NCBI GenBank assembly: GCA_023053575.1
Contig: JAKZAP010000007.1
Location: forward strand, 15,901,508 to 15,965,507
DNA length: 64,000 nucleotides
Direction: 5' to 3'
DNA from: Branchinecta lynchi
Lineage: Eukaryota; Arthropoda; Branchiopoda; Anostraca; Branchinectidae
The notes under the pieces are model-generated. The model did not search any database and was not told the DNA's origin. It saw only the letters and a list, made by a program, of their open reading frames with translations. Position 1 is the first letter of the stretch. Each line of letters begins with the position of its first letter. The position numbers were made by a program, and so were the translations under genes. Positions 33,744-45,752 of the stretch are shown piece after piece.

Positions 33744-34230
33744 TAGTTGCGTTTTCGCAGTTACTGTGGTATCTGATACCACGGTCAAAAGGCGTGTCTG
33801 CGGTTATCATGGTATCTGGGCAGTTATCGCGGTTTCAGGTTCAGGTTCTTTTTAATAACAAAGTAAATAACAAAATGTCCAGAGCCCGGCTGAGAAGACA
33901 AATTCGTAATGCACGGGATGGAAAGACTTCTTTAAATAAATACAACATTTATACTTCACTACATGCCATTCATACAAATGGAAATATGCGTATTCCCCCG
34001 TCAGTACCCGGTCCCCAACACCACCAGTTGACACGTCCAGCGAAACAAACAATACAAAAATAAATTTTTTCTGATATTTAGATCGTTTCTGATATTTAGA
34101 TCGACTGATCGTGGTATCTGAAAAAAGTCATCTTACTTTCATCATTACCAACAACAGAGACTAGGGTTTTGTACAAATTGGTGAGAAACAAGTTTGGAAC
34201 TTAGTGATGTAACTGGATATCAGTTTTATT
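33744..34230. mobile_element. R5 family element with internal insertion
   Basis: TAGTTGCGTTTTCGCAG with GGTATCTGATACCACGGTC blocks at 33744-33840, and the R5 tail block (GATCGTGGTATCTGAAAAAAG ... AACTTAGTGATGTAACTGG) at 34100-34215. The intervening 33850-34070 looks like a reversed retrotransposon 3' end (AATAACAAAGTAAATAACAA). Confidence 0.6.
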
Positions 34231-35151
34231 CCCACTTTCTTCCCTTCACTTGTGCATTTCAAGCCCTGCTGCCCTTACCACACAACGCCCCTGTCACCCC
34301 AGTGTTTTGGTGTTGGGAATTTTTTGCCGTCTGGACGGTGGTCGGTGGGCGAAAACTTCAAGCTGGTGTTCACTGCAGGTAACTATTTTTAAAATCAGCC
34401 TCTTTCCTACTAAAAACAAAGTTTGAAATTAACCAAAGTTTTGTTCCATCTTTTGTCAATGCTTATAAAGCAGATTTATGTGCAGTCAGAAGCTTGCCTC
34501 AGGCTTGCCCTAGGATACCCAATAGAAATAACAAGAGCTGGAAGCTCATATGGCACTTGCAAGGCTGTGTCAGAGGATGAAAGTAGGAATTCGTCAATTC
34601 GTTGGTTCGTTGTGATCATTTGTAAGCAAAACCCTTGAGATAAGAATGATCATGGGTCACTAGAAATCACGAGAATGTATTATTCGTAAAAATAATTTAT
34701 TTGTGCAATTGGCTGTGATGATGCGCACTTTCGGAGTGCTAGAGATTCATCTATAATGAACACTCTTCAGGCAAAAATTTATGATAAGCTCATGGAATTC
34801 ATGAAAATATATTTTGCTCAAAATTATTGTTTGGAATTTAAAGTCCTAATCCAAACATTCCGTTTACCTTTTCTTAGTTATCGCATGCCACAGGTTTATT
34901 TTGAATTGAACGCGATTGTCGGGTTGCTGTTTCGGCTCGAGAAAAAACCCACGCCGAAAGTCTTCTTTTCTAGATGACGAGATTTTCCAGGATTGATTAG
35001 CAATGAATTAAAAGACCTAATTGATAATTTTTGTATGTCTTCAGAGGTACCACACTGGTCTTGTTTTTTTAATTTATTTGTATTTGTAATAAACGCATGG
35101 AGCATTAGATGGAAATTATTATTTTGAGCCTTGGCTCCCTACGTGCCATAC
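34231..35151. other. Intergenic DNA, R2 5' end at 34527
   Basis: An R2-like start AACAAGAGCTGGAAGCTC then ATATGGCACTTG occurs at 34527-34560. Its continuation is not recognisable until about 35820. Otherwise nothing supported. Confidence 0.4.
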
Positions 35152-35154
35152 CAG

Positions 35155-35437
35155 GAGGGTGTTCCCCCCTTCTAACAATAGTTACTATTTCACGAAAACT
35201 TACTACGCTGACCGTTCCAACCTTGTTGGAATAGTAACTAATAGTTACTATTTGCTTACCATGCTCGGGAGCGTAGTAAGCGTAGTAACTACGCATCTCT
35301 GTAACGTGATTGGTCGGACTCGCCCCTGGCGTGAGATCCTGCTGGAAAATAGAAAAATCGTTCCAGCCTTGACGGCAAAAAAACAGAATTTGTGACGTCA
35401 TGCGTAGTAACTACGGTAGGTAGGATGGAACACGCTC
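35155..35437. mobile_element. R3 family MITE, 283 bp, CAG target duplication
   Basis: GAGGGTGTTCC and TGGAACACGCTC ends flanked by CAG at 35152-35154 and 35438-35440. The interior aligns in reverse with the copy at 7863 (GAATTTGTGACGTCATGCG, AGCCTTGACGGCAAAA). Confidence 0.85.
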
Positions 35438-35819
35438 CAGCTGTCCGGGACAATCGGCTGAGGTTTAGTCCAGACAGAGTTATTTCAAACCTAGGAAATT
35501 TGGTGGGTTTTTTTTTATTTGCTCATTGTTTTACGGTGTTTTTAGTGGTTTTAAACATTCATAGTAACAGTCGAGATGGTTAGCATTGTGTATGTGGTAG
35601 AAATACCATTTTTTGTGGCCCGCTTTAAGAATTTCACTTGTAAGCAAAACCCTTGGGTCACAAATAATCATGGGCCCTTGGGAATCATGAATACATTGGG
35701 TTAAAGTATTTTTTTTTTACTTTTCGGTTAAGAAACGCACTTTAAGGGTGATAAAAGTTAATTTTTGAGCTGAACACTTGAGTTAACATGTAAAAATATT
35801 TCTTTGTACTTTGTGGTTA

Positions 35820-37312
35820 GGATTAGTACTTTAAGGGATGGTCGGATCTGGGAAGTGACAATTTCTAAGCCAATCTTGTCAAGTTTCAAATGTTCAAGCC
35901 AAGCTTCACGCCCTAGCACATCTGGAAGTACCTTAATTCGCGACCACCGGAATTCCGGACCCCCCCCCCCCCCTACTACCAACTATCCTCGCAGTTCCCG
36001 AACCCGGTCCGGTTTTGTGACTCATGTATCTAGTTCTTGTCCTTGTTCTTCGCACCAAGTTTCATCCCAATCGCTCCACTCTAGGCGTATCACAAGATTT
36101 CCCCCCCCCCCACATTCATCGGATCCGGTCTGGATTTAAAATGGGACATCCGAGACACGAGGTTTTTTCCAAAGATCAAGTTTTGTTAAGATCCGACCAC
36201 TCATTCAAGAGTTATACATGACTCAAGATTTCAGATTCCCCCCCCCTCCACTCCCCCACGATGGTTGGGTCGGGGAACTGACTATTTAGCTAAGCCAATT
36301 CTGTAAAGTCTCTAATATTCAAGCCAAGTTTCATTTTCCTAGCACACCTGGAAATACCCTAAACTCACGATAACCGAAACCCCGAACTTCCCCCTTTAAA
36401 TCCCCCCACAGTGCCCAAACCCGATCCGGTTCTGTCACTGACGTATCTAGTTCTTTTGCTAGTCCTTCCCACCAAGTTTCATCTAAATCGCTCCACTCCA
36501 AGCGTATCACAAGATTTCCGGCCCCCCCTCGGACTCCTCCTCCCCACATTCATCGGATCCAGTCTTGACTTTAAATAGGTCATCCGAGACAGGAGGTTTT
36601 TCCAAATACCAAGTTTCGTTAAGATCCGATCACCCGTTCCAAAGTTATACATTCATCAAGATTCGGGATTCCCCCTCCCTCCACTCCTCCCATGGTGGTC
36701 AGATCGGGAAGTTGACTATTTACAGGTTAATCTTGTTGGATCCCTGACTTGCCTGCCAAGTTTCATTGTCCTAGCCCACCTGGAAGTAACTTAACTCCTA
36801 GGGCTCGTGCTTGTTCCTCCCACCAAGTTTCATCCCGATCGCTGCACTCTAAGCGTGTCACATGATTTAGGGTTCCCCCCCCCCTCCGACTCCTCCCCCC
36901 CAATTCATCGGATCCGGTCCTGACTTGAAATGATACAACTGAGACATGACGTCTTTCCAAATATCAAGTTTCATTAAGATCCGATCACCCGTTCGAAAGT
37001 TATGCATGTCACGAAATTCCGGATTCCGGCTCTCTTCCCTCCCCCCACGATGGTCGGATCGGGGAAGTGACTATTTCCAAGTTAGTTTGTTCAGGTCCCT
37101 AATACGCCTGCCAAGTTTCATCGTCCTGGCACATCTGGAAGTACCCTTCATCGTCCCAGCACATCTGGAAGTACCCTTCATCGTCCTAGCACATCTGGAA
37201 GTACCCTAACTCGAAAACACCGGACTGTCTGACTAACCGATCGACTGACCGACAGACCAAAGGAAAAGTGATTTGGTATATGGCACTTGGCCAGAAGGCA
37301 AGTGCCATAAAA
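35820..37312 (+). mobile_element. R2 family element, 3' part
   Basis: CAAGTTTCAT-anchored units with C-tracts, a local triplication of CATCGTCCTAGCACATCTGG at 37120-37200, then GACTGACCGACAGACC and the terminal hairpin ATATGGCACTTG ... CAAGTGCCATAA ending about 37310. Confidence 0.8.
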
Positions 37313-37603
37313 ACAAAGAAATACAGAGATTTATTCAGAAAACCCAAACTCTATTGTAACCAGTCAACCACAAACCCCTGATTTTTGTATAGGCGTATCC
37401 TATACCAAAGGCTGGGCATATCTAGCATTTGGCTTACCTTATCCTGGATACACTAGACCAAATGCTGGATAATCCAAGCAATAAAATATTAGTGATTTGA
37501 GTGAAACTCAGATGTCAACCAATCAGGACTCATCTGGAGTAGAGCAGGTCATGGTTGAGTTGCTAGATATACAGTGGAGGTATGTTTATTTGAACAGTTA
37601 CTC

Positions 37604-37945
37604 AAGTTCAGAGGCGTTACTAGCCGAAATGTTTGGGGGGGGGGACGAGGCATTTATCGACTGGCTGGTAATTTTTACCGAAAAAATGACTATTTTCAAA
37701 ACAAAAAATTACAGTTTTGAAAAAAGTCGACTGATTTTCATTTTTCGACGAAAAATCGACCAATATCCAGAAGCGCTGCAGTCTTCCTTGGAAACAGTGC
37801 GGTGCAAAAACGGATGTAGAAAGAATCAGTCTGGCTTCAGGGGGTCTTGTTTCTTGCTTCATATTTGTTTTATGTAGTCTTACTAGTACGAATAAATGAA
37901 TGAATGAAGCAGCCGAGAAGTGGACCTGCAGTGTGCAACAAAAAC
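37604..37945. repeat. hAT-like fragment followed by split dispersed repeat
   Basis: 37604-37770 begins CAGAGGCGTTACTAGCCG with a G-run, matching the element at 10597. 37774-37945 is the reverse complement of about 420-560 and is split by a short insertion ending AATAAATGAATGAATG. Confidence 0.65.
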
Positions 37946-38395
37946 GAGGCTCTGGCGTATTTACAGTTAAAACAAACTTTGAAACAAAACCAAAAGGTTT
38001 TCAAACTAGAGCTGAAGTTGAAGACAAAACCTTTTCTGTAATCAATAGTTTTTTTATATCCAAATTCTCACTTCTGAATTCTCGAACAAATTACCTATTT
38101 TGCTCCTCTGACTTCTCCATTCTCACTTTTGACAAAAACACTAATTTTGCAACTCGTCCGCAACCCTGTATACCTGTTCACCATATTGAACTGTATTGAA
38201 CACCCACACTCTGTTAACCAATCAGGAAGGAGAATGCAGAGAGAGAATCGACAATTCATCATCAGAATAACTTCTCAATTCTGCAGAATCGCAAGGCTTT
38301 CCCCATTCTTGATTGTGACAAAAATGCAAGAAAAGGAGAATTGACTTCATCCAGTCATCTGAATAGTCCGAAAACGCAAAATAGGAGAATTTGGA

Positions 38396-39477
38396 GGCTA
38401 GTTGCATTTTTGATCCGATTTCTCCTCGCGATTCAGCAGTGCTTATCGTTCCCCTCTCTGGGAATCGATACTCCACACGCTATTGTTCCCCGTTTGTCTG
38501 GGAATCGATGTGTCAGGAGCTAACATTCCCCGACAGTTCGGGGAATCCACTTGCCCGGGCTAATCTTCGGTGCCAAGTCTGGGAATCGATGTGCCCTGGG
38601 CTAACATTCCCAGAGTCTTTGGGGAATTGAAGTGTCCAGAGCTAATCTTCCCTCACAATGAAATAATATCGATTAGGAGATTGGGGAATCGAGGTGTGAG
38701 GGGCTAATGTTCCCCGACATGCAAATATTGATTTTGTTGAGTTGAGGTCGGGGAATCCAAATGCCAGGGGCTAATGTTCCCCGACATGAAAATAATTGAT
38801 TTTTAGATGGGGGAACCCAAGTCCGAGAGGCTAATGTTCCCCGACATGCAAATATTGATTTTTTTTTTAGTTCTGGTCGGGGAATCCAAGTTCCAGGGGC
38901 TAATGTTCCCTGATAAGCAATAATTGCTTTTGAGGTCGGGAAAGTGTCCAGAGCTAATTTACCCTCATAATTAAATGGCCTGGCACTTGGATTCCTCTAC
39001 CAGAACTCAACAAAATCAATATTTGTATGTCGGGGAACATTAGCCCCTCGTACTTCGGTTCCCTGATCTAAAAATCAATTATTTGTATGTCAGGGGACAT
39101 TAGCCCTTGGCGTTTGGATCCCCGACCTCAACTCAACAAAATCAATATTTGCATGTCGGGGAACATTAGCCCCTCGGACCTCGATCTCTAGATCGATTAT
39201 TTGATTATGAGGGAACATTAGTTCAGGACACTGCGATTCTCCAAGTACTGGGGAAATGTTAGACTAGGGCACATCGATTCCGGGACTTGGCATAGAAGAT
39301 TAGCCCTGGGCAAGTGGATTCAGTGGATTCCCCGATCTGTTGGGGAACATTAGCTCCCGATACATCGTTTCCCTGACAAACGGCGAACAATAGCGTGTGG
39401 AGTATCGATTCCCAGATAGGGGAACGATAAGCACTGCCAAATCGCGAGGAGAAATCGGATCAAAAATGCAACTAGCC
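38396..39477. repeat. 1.08-kb long palindrome with internal ~65-bp repeats
   Basis: The ends are exact inverse copies: GGCTAGTTGCATTTTTGATC at the left and its complement ending at 39477. The inversion continues to a centre near 38937. Each arm (~530 bp) contains tandem units of about 60-70 bp built from GGGGAATCCAAG, GGGGCTAATGTTCCCCGACA and TGCAAATATTGATTTT, so each unit is also self-complementary. Arm divergence is low near the outer ends. No coding capacity. Confidence 0.9.
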
Positions 39478-39875
39478 TAATCCTTTGGCTGTTTAGTTTT
39501 TCTGCTAAACTAAAAAACTGTGACGTCTGAGATATAGATACAGAGATAGGCTACAGACAAGGATAGGCTAGTATCAAAAAAGAAAAATTACCTTGATATC
39601 TAATAACCTTAGCAACTGACGACGGAACTGGCAGGAACAATATGGTCCAGAATTATTTAGCTAACTTATTTTTTTCTATATTTTCTTCTTCTTCTTGCTC
39701 ACTTTCGATCTGTCATCTAACGAGAGTAACGAGCATCAGAATCCGGACTGAAAGGTACCATTACACAGATAGATGACATTAGCAGCGGTTTTTGTAAAAC
39801 TCCATTTTCCTAACGCCGTTTTCCCTTCTGTCTATAAGCCCGTTTTGTTTACCGAGAATGTCGACTGTTTCCGAG

Positions 39876-40206
39876 AAAACAAGACCAAAGGTTTCGATGA
39901 GATCCCAAAAAACTAAATATCTGATCCAGTCAATTGGGTTTCGTCTTCGCCAGATCCAGTCTTCGCCAGACTCCTTGAACATTTTACTATTAAAATTCAG
40001 AAACAGATTAAGGCCAAACAGCTAATCTTCTCAGAAAACCAAGTTCAGATAAGGATTCAGCATGCACGTTTACCCTTGTAAGTCATATCTATTTTGACGA
40101 AAACTTCCTGTCTTACTTCTGCCAATTTTCCGGTCTCCGCCGAATTCCAGAACTACTTGTTCGGCGAAAAAAGAAAGCTAAAAAACGAATTCGGCGTATC
40201 TTCTTT
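39876..40206 (+). mobile_element. R1 element, 5' fragment
   Basis: AACAAGACCAAAGGTTTCGA then GAGATCCCAAAAA, CAATTGGGTTTCGTCTTCGC and the first internal units. It is truncated at about 40206 where the CTCGCCACA tandem begins. Confidence 0.8.
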
Positions 40207-40209
40207 CCC

Positions 40210-40375
40210 CCGATTCCACGACAACTCGCCACAAGACAACTCGCCACACCGACAACTGGGAACGGACAAGTCGCCACACCGATGGGCGACGACTCGCCAC
40301 ACGGACAACTCGCCACACCGATAACTCGCCATAGCGTCATTTCGCAACAGGAAAAGGACAGAGACGACTTGCCAC
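40210..40375. repeat. Tandem CTCGCCACA-based minisatellite
   Basis: About nine imperfect copies of a 16-18-bp unit ACAACTCGCCACACCG abut the broken R1 element. Confidence 0.75.
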
Positions 40376-40499
40376 ACAAACTGGTACATGACGGTTTTTC
40401 AACTCGACGCTTTGCAAATAAATAACCGTCTGAAACAAAACTAAACGGAGTAGCCTTTGCAGTAATGCTTTTAAATAAACAGGCTCGTGTTAAGAGCAC

Positions 40500-40985
40500 A
40501 TGGCAGTGTTTATCGACCCTCTCCCCTTCTTACTCTTATATTTTGAACTCCTTCGGAGCGGTGCCCTCACTTGAGTTTCCAAGGGGGCCCTCAACTATCC
40601 AGGAAAAAGTCATAAAGTGATACTCGACGCCATGTTACGAAGATAAGCTCTTCACATTTAGAGTTCAGACACAGAAATGAACTGTCCACTCTAACTACTT
40701 CCCGAACAAATTTTACGTTTTGAAAGGGCACATCCCCAAAACTGTAAGAACAGAGTAACAGAACGTACTACAAAAGGCGCCGCAGGCGAAAGTTTTGGAA
40801 TTCTTTGTGACGCCTTTTTGAATCACAAATAAACAAGCTGGGGTCAAGTGGGAAAAGGCACTGAGTGTTTGCTGACCCTCTCCCCTTCCTACTCCATTAG
40901 ATTTGAGCTCCTTCGGGGCCGTGCCCCCACTTGAATTCCAAGAGGGCCCTTCTAGAGGAAAAAATCATAAAGTGATAGTTACAAA
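40500..40985 (+). repeat. Direct duplication of a ~130-bp segment
   Basis: 40500-40625 and 40855-40975 share GACCCTCTCCCCTTC, CTCCTTCGG, GTGCCC.CACTTGA, AGGGCCCT and CATAAAGTGATA in the same order, about 350 bp apart. Confidence 0.6.
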
Positions 40986-41095
40986 GATAATGTAATACAA
41001 GGAAAAGGGTTGAATTTTCATGAGTGGTCAGCTGATATGACACAACCAGATGTCACAATTCTGATGAGAAACTGACAAGAGTGACTCTCGGTCTC

Positions 41096-42695
41096 ATTGG
41101 AAGGCAAGGGGGGGTGCAGTCGCCCCCCTCCTCCCCCCCCCCAAATGACGCCTCTGCTGTTTTACGAAAAACCGCGGCGCTTCGCGCAGACTCGGCTATT
41201 TTCTACCGACTAGCCGACAACATTCGGGGGGGGGGGGGGGGCGTCCCCCCCCCCCCCCATACGTGACATCCCTGGTCGTAAGTACAGTTATGATCAGTAT
41301 TTTGGTCTTGACTGACTGACGAGGACTCGAGGAGGCGAGGGGGGGGGGGGGGGTGAAATAGAATGGTGACATTAAAGCGTAATCCAGCCTTCTTATTATA
41401 CTAAATATTAGTTACTGTTATCGTTCAAAGTTGTAACTCCAACCTCGTGAAAAGTTACTACGCTGACCGTTCCAACCAACTCGAAAGATTACCTATTTTA
41501 CAACAAATTATATTTACTAGCAAACGTGGTACAGAGCGAAATAACACTAGGGATTGGCACCAAGACCCATGCATCGTACACTGACCTTACTCCCAGCGTC
41601 GCCCACTTATACGCTCGGGACATTCAGAGAGAGACAAAGTTGCAGGTACAAAAATTCTAATAGGCTACAGTCTACAGCTATAAAATGCGTCTGCGCTCAT
41701 CGAGGAAAGAAGGGAGTTTATAAATTTCTTTTGCTGTGTTCGGAACATGTAGTTGCCGTACCCAGCGGCAGCGATGGTGCACGACTGATTGAGTTCAGTT
41801 AGGACGTTCTCTATCGCTACCAGAGCTAGTGTCACTGCTATTCGACTGTTTGTCACTTCTTTCAAGGCTTGGCGCTGCTTCCTGGTGTTATTTTGTTCTG
41901 GTTACTGCGGTATCTGTGGCGCGATAAGCGCTAAGTGCGATTTCTTATAGAAAGTAAAATAATGCGTGGCCGAAATGTATTTAGTTAGTTTCGTTTTAAT
42001 TTCGTTGAAGAACGTCGCTCACCACATTTTGGAAAAAAAACGTCGAGATTGTGGCAGATTTCCGATTAATCGAAGAAGGATCTACATGGACATTGTGAGT
42101 TACATATGAAAAATATTTACTCTCTTCATAAAAATAAAAATGACGTTATACTATAAAACTCTTTCGAAACCAAGTGCTAACATTGCACTCTACTGTTCAA
42201 TACACATAAAAGCTTCGTAGTTTCGATAGCAGATGGTCGCATAAGCGGTGATGTTTCAACACACTGGCTGTAAATCAAGGAATATTCATCATGCATTTCT
42301 CGTGAAACATGACTGCAGTCGTGGGGCCTCTTTCCTTGAGCTACGACCTGAAAGAGTGCACTAGTTAGGTATGTTGAAGGACAACTGGGGACAAACTATT
42401 TTCAACTGACGAACGTCAGAGACGTTACTAGCTGAAATGTTGTTGTTGTTTTTTTTTTGGGGGGGGGAAAGGGGCAAGGTTTTTACCAACTGGTTGGTAA
42501 TTTTTTTCGACCGTTTCTACAGAAAACGAAAAAAAACGACAGTTCTGACGAAAAATCGACTGATTTTAAGAAAAAGCGTATTATTTTAGAAAACCAACTG
42601 TTTTCGAAAAACCGGGGCGCTTCGCGCCGACTCGGTTATTTTTTACCGACTAGCTGACAACATTGGGACCCCCCCCTCCATATGTGACGCCCCTG
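41096..42695. repeat. Fragments of the G-rich hAT-like family, and intervening DNA
   Basis: 41096-41275 (GACGCCTCTG, ACCGACTAGCCGACAAC, G- and C-runs) and 42417-42695 (CAGAGACGTTACTAGCTG ... TATGTGACGCCCCTG) match the 10597 element. A partial R3 copy lies at about 41395-41500 (GTTACTACGCTGACCGTTCC). In 41530-42410 I see no supported gene; a minus-strand open stretch at 41665-41865 has no recognised motif. Confidence 0.55.
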
Positions 42696-42771
42696 ATGAC
42701 AGTTTAGATTCTTCCTAAGAAACTTCATGCTTATATAAGCATAATACTATTGTGTCAGCGTACTAATGGTG

Positions 42772-42986
42772 GGTTTACACACTGCGTAAACTGCGAGAAA
42801 ATTTTGAAATCCGAGCGTATTTTACGCACGAATTTGGGCTTGAAAAGATCTCTAGAAATATGGACGTAGTTATATACAAGACGGACTGATTTCTCAAGTA
42901 TACCCGTCTTGCTAGAGATCTTTTCAAGCCCAAATACGTGCGTAAAATACGCTCGGATTGACGCAGTGTGTAAACGTACCATAAGC
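42772..42986. mobile_element. MITE with ~85-bp inverted arms
   Basis: GGTGGGTTTACACACTGCG at the left and CGCAGTGTGTAAACGTACC at the right. The arms also include GAGCGTATTTTACGCACG and TTGAAAAGATCTCTAG with their complements. The target duplication is not clear. Found once in the window. Confidence 0.75.
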
Positions 42987-43105
42987 CGTGTCGTCACAGA
43001 ACGAGGGGAAGCTGCCACCGACGACGTTTCCGGTTTCGATTTTTTCTCACGCCACGTGGTCAATTGTTCCTTTTTTTGTGCAGATAACCGAGATTTCCGT
43101 TGGAG

Positions 43106-44413
43106 GGAGAGATTTCCCAAAAATTCAATATCTGATCCAGACAACTGGGTCTTGTCTTAGCCAGATCCAGTCATCGCCAGACTCTTTGAACATTTTTATA
43201 ATTAAAATTCAGAAACAGATTAAAGCCAAATAGCTAATCATCCATTTCGGCCAAACTCCAGAACTAATTGTCCGGCAAAAAAAAAAGAAAGCTAAGAAAT
43301 GAACTCAGGGTATCTTCTTTCCCCAATAATGAACATCTAATCAACTTCAAAGAAAAATTTAACTTATAACAAATTTCCGACTCCAGCCGGATTCCAGTCG
43401 AACTATATGTTCGGGTAAAATATGAGTGTCACACACGGATTCAGCATCTCTTCTTACCCCTGAATCGGTTATCTAATCAACTAGAAAAAAAACTTTAACT
43501 CTACCAATTTTCCGGTTTTGGCCGGATTCCGGGCGAACTACTTGTCCGTCGAGAAAATGGTTTTCACCACCGTGTTCAGGGTGTGTTCCTACCCCTAAAT
43601 CGAACATCTAATCAACTTCAACTAAAACTTTTAGTATTAACAAACTTTCCGGTTTGGGCCGGATTCCGGGCCAACTACTTGTCCGTCGAGAAAATGGATT
43701 TCACCATCGTCTTCAGCATGTCTTCCCACCCCTTAATCGAACATCTAATCAACTTAAAATATAACTTTTACTTTTAACAAACTTTCCGGTTTGGGCCGGA
43801 TTCCGAGCGAACTACTTGTCCGTCGAGAAAATGGTTTTCACCACCGTGTTCAGCGTGTCTTTCTACCTCTTAATCGAACATCTAATCAACTTAAAATAAA
43901 ACTTTTACTTTTAACAAACTTTCCGGTTTGGGCCGGATTCCGGGCGAACTACTTGTCTGTCGAGAAAATGGTTTTCACCATCGTCTTCAGCATGTCTTCC
44001 TACCCCTAAATCGAACATCTAATCAACTTAAAATAAAACTTTTACTTTTAACAAACTTTCCAGTTTTGGCCGGATTCCGGGCGAACTACTTGTTCGATGA
44101 AAAAATGATTTTCGCCATCGTGTTCAGCATGTCTTTTTACCCCATAATCAACTATCACATTAGCTATTTCAAAATATTTTGTTTGCCCTTTAATTTGAAA
44201 CCCCTCCCCCACCCCTAAACGTAGGGCTACAGAGCCCACCTACGAACTCGACTGGTCCAACGACCCAACGAATCCTCACACCAAGTTTCATCAAAATATC
44301 ACATTCCCTTCGGCGCGACCCTTCGAGAGTTATCGTGCTTACAGACGGACGGACAGACGGACAACTTTTGCGATGTCATAGGTATCCCTCCACTTACGTT
44401 TTGGGATCCCAAA
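43106..44413 (+). mobile_element. R1 element, nearly complete
   Basis: It lacks the first ~30 bp of the 5' end but has CCCAAAAATTCAATATCTG. At least three consecutive 137-bp units follow (starts at 43781, 43918 and 44055), then the C-rich block, CACCAAGTTTCATC, TTCGAGAGTTATCGTGC, GACGGACGGACAGACGGACA and TTTTGGGATCCCAAAA. Confidence 0.85.
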
Positions 44414-45573
44414 AATCCGGTTACAACCGGATTCCGGAATAACTATATGTCCGGGTAAAAAACCATTGTCATATACCGACTTAGCCTCTCTTCTTACCAC
44501 TTAATCTGTCATCTAATCGAACTTATGCTTTTAACAAATTTTCCGGTTTGGGCCGGATTCCGGGCGAACTAGTTCTCCAGCGAGAAAATGATTTTAACCA
44601 TCGTGTTCGGCATGTCTTTTTACCCATAAATCAAACATTTAATCAACTTCAAATTAAACTTTTACTTTTAACCAACTTTCCGGTTTTCGCCGGATTCCGG
44701 GCGAACTACATGTCCGGGTAGAAAATTGTTTTCACATAAGTGTTCAGCATGTCTTCTTGCCCTAAACCGAACATCTAATCAACTCGAAATAAAACTTATA
44801 ATTTTAACAAACTTTCCGGTTTCGGCCGGATTTCGGGCGAACTACTTGTCCGTCGAGAAAATGGTTTTCACCATCGTCTTCAGCATGCCTTCCTACCCCT
44901 AAATCGAACATCTAATCAACTTCAAATAAAACTTTTACTTTAAACAAACTTTCCGGTTTTTGCCGGATTCCGGACGAACTACTCGTTCGATGACAAAATG
45001 GTTTTCACCATCGTCTTCAGCATGTCTTCCTACCCCTAAATCGAACATCTAATCAACTTCAAATAAAACTTTTACTTTTAACAAGCTTTCCGGTTTTGGC
45101 CGGATTCCGGGCGAACTACTTCTCCGATGACAAAATGGTTTTCACCATCGTCTTCAGCATGTCTTCCTACCCCTGAATCGAACATCTAATCAACTTCAAA
45201 TAAAACTTTTACTTTTAACAAACTTCCGGTTTTGGCCGGATTCCGGACGAACTACTCGTCCGATGACAAAATAGTTTTCACCATCGTGCTCAGCATGTCT
45301 TCTTACCCTATAATCGACTATCACATTAGCTGTTTCAAAATATTTTGTTTGCCCCTTAATTTAAACCCCCTCCCCCACCCCTAAATGTAGGGCTACAAAG
45401 CCCATCTACGAACTCGACTGGTCCGACGACCCAACGAATCCTCACACCAAGTTTCATCAAAATATCTCATTCCCTTCGAGAGTTATCGTGCTTACAGACG
45501 GACGGACGGACAGACGGACAACTTTTGCGATGTCATAGGTATCCCTCCACTTACGTTTTGGGATCCCAAAAAC
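44414..45573 (+). mobile_element. R1 element, 5'-truncated, directly after another R1
   Basis: It starts inside a repeat unit (CCGGTTACAACCGGATTCC) straight after the previous palindrome, has about six units, and ends with the full R1 3' series and TTTTGGGATCCCAAAAA. Its end is 24 bp from the mos exon at 45597. Confidence 0.85.
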
Positions 45574-45596
45574 AAAACAAATTAGGTCCTACTCAC

Positions 45597-45752
45597 CATA
45601 TAAATAATTCGGTCCTTTGCGACCCCTCTGTAGGGCATTTCTCTGGTCCAGAGTTGCCAAAGAAGGACACCGAACGAGTAGATGTCACTTCGGTCGCTCG
45701 GTATTTGTCCTCGAAACACTTCAGGGGCGCAGTATGCGATAGTACCACGTGG
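45597..45752 (-). CDS. mos: mos exon with APE motif
   Basis: Acceptor TTATTTTTCAG, donor TATATG|GTGAGT, 156 nt, phase 0 on both sides. It encodes GTIAYCAPEVF, SDIYSFGVLLWQ and REMPYRG. The downstream exon is not found; two R1 elements begin 24 bp past the donor. Confidence 0.94.

Noticed and set aside
40100..40400. CRISPR-like regular repeats
   Set aside because: Units are contiguous and imperfect without unique spacers; eukaryotic minisatellite.
42988..43100. Candidate missing mos C-terminal exon (minus strand)
   Set aside because: Short open segment between two mobile elements with no kinase helix G-I features; its apparent donor is the end of a MITE.
43583..44218. Open frames repeating a GFRANYL-type peptide
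   Set aside because: Same 137-bp R1 unit read in frame (137 is not a multiple of 3, so each frame soon breaks).
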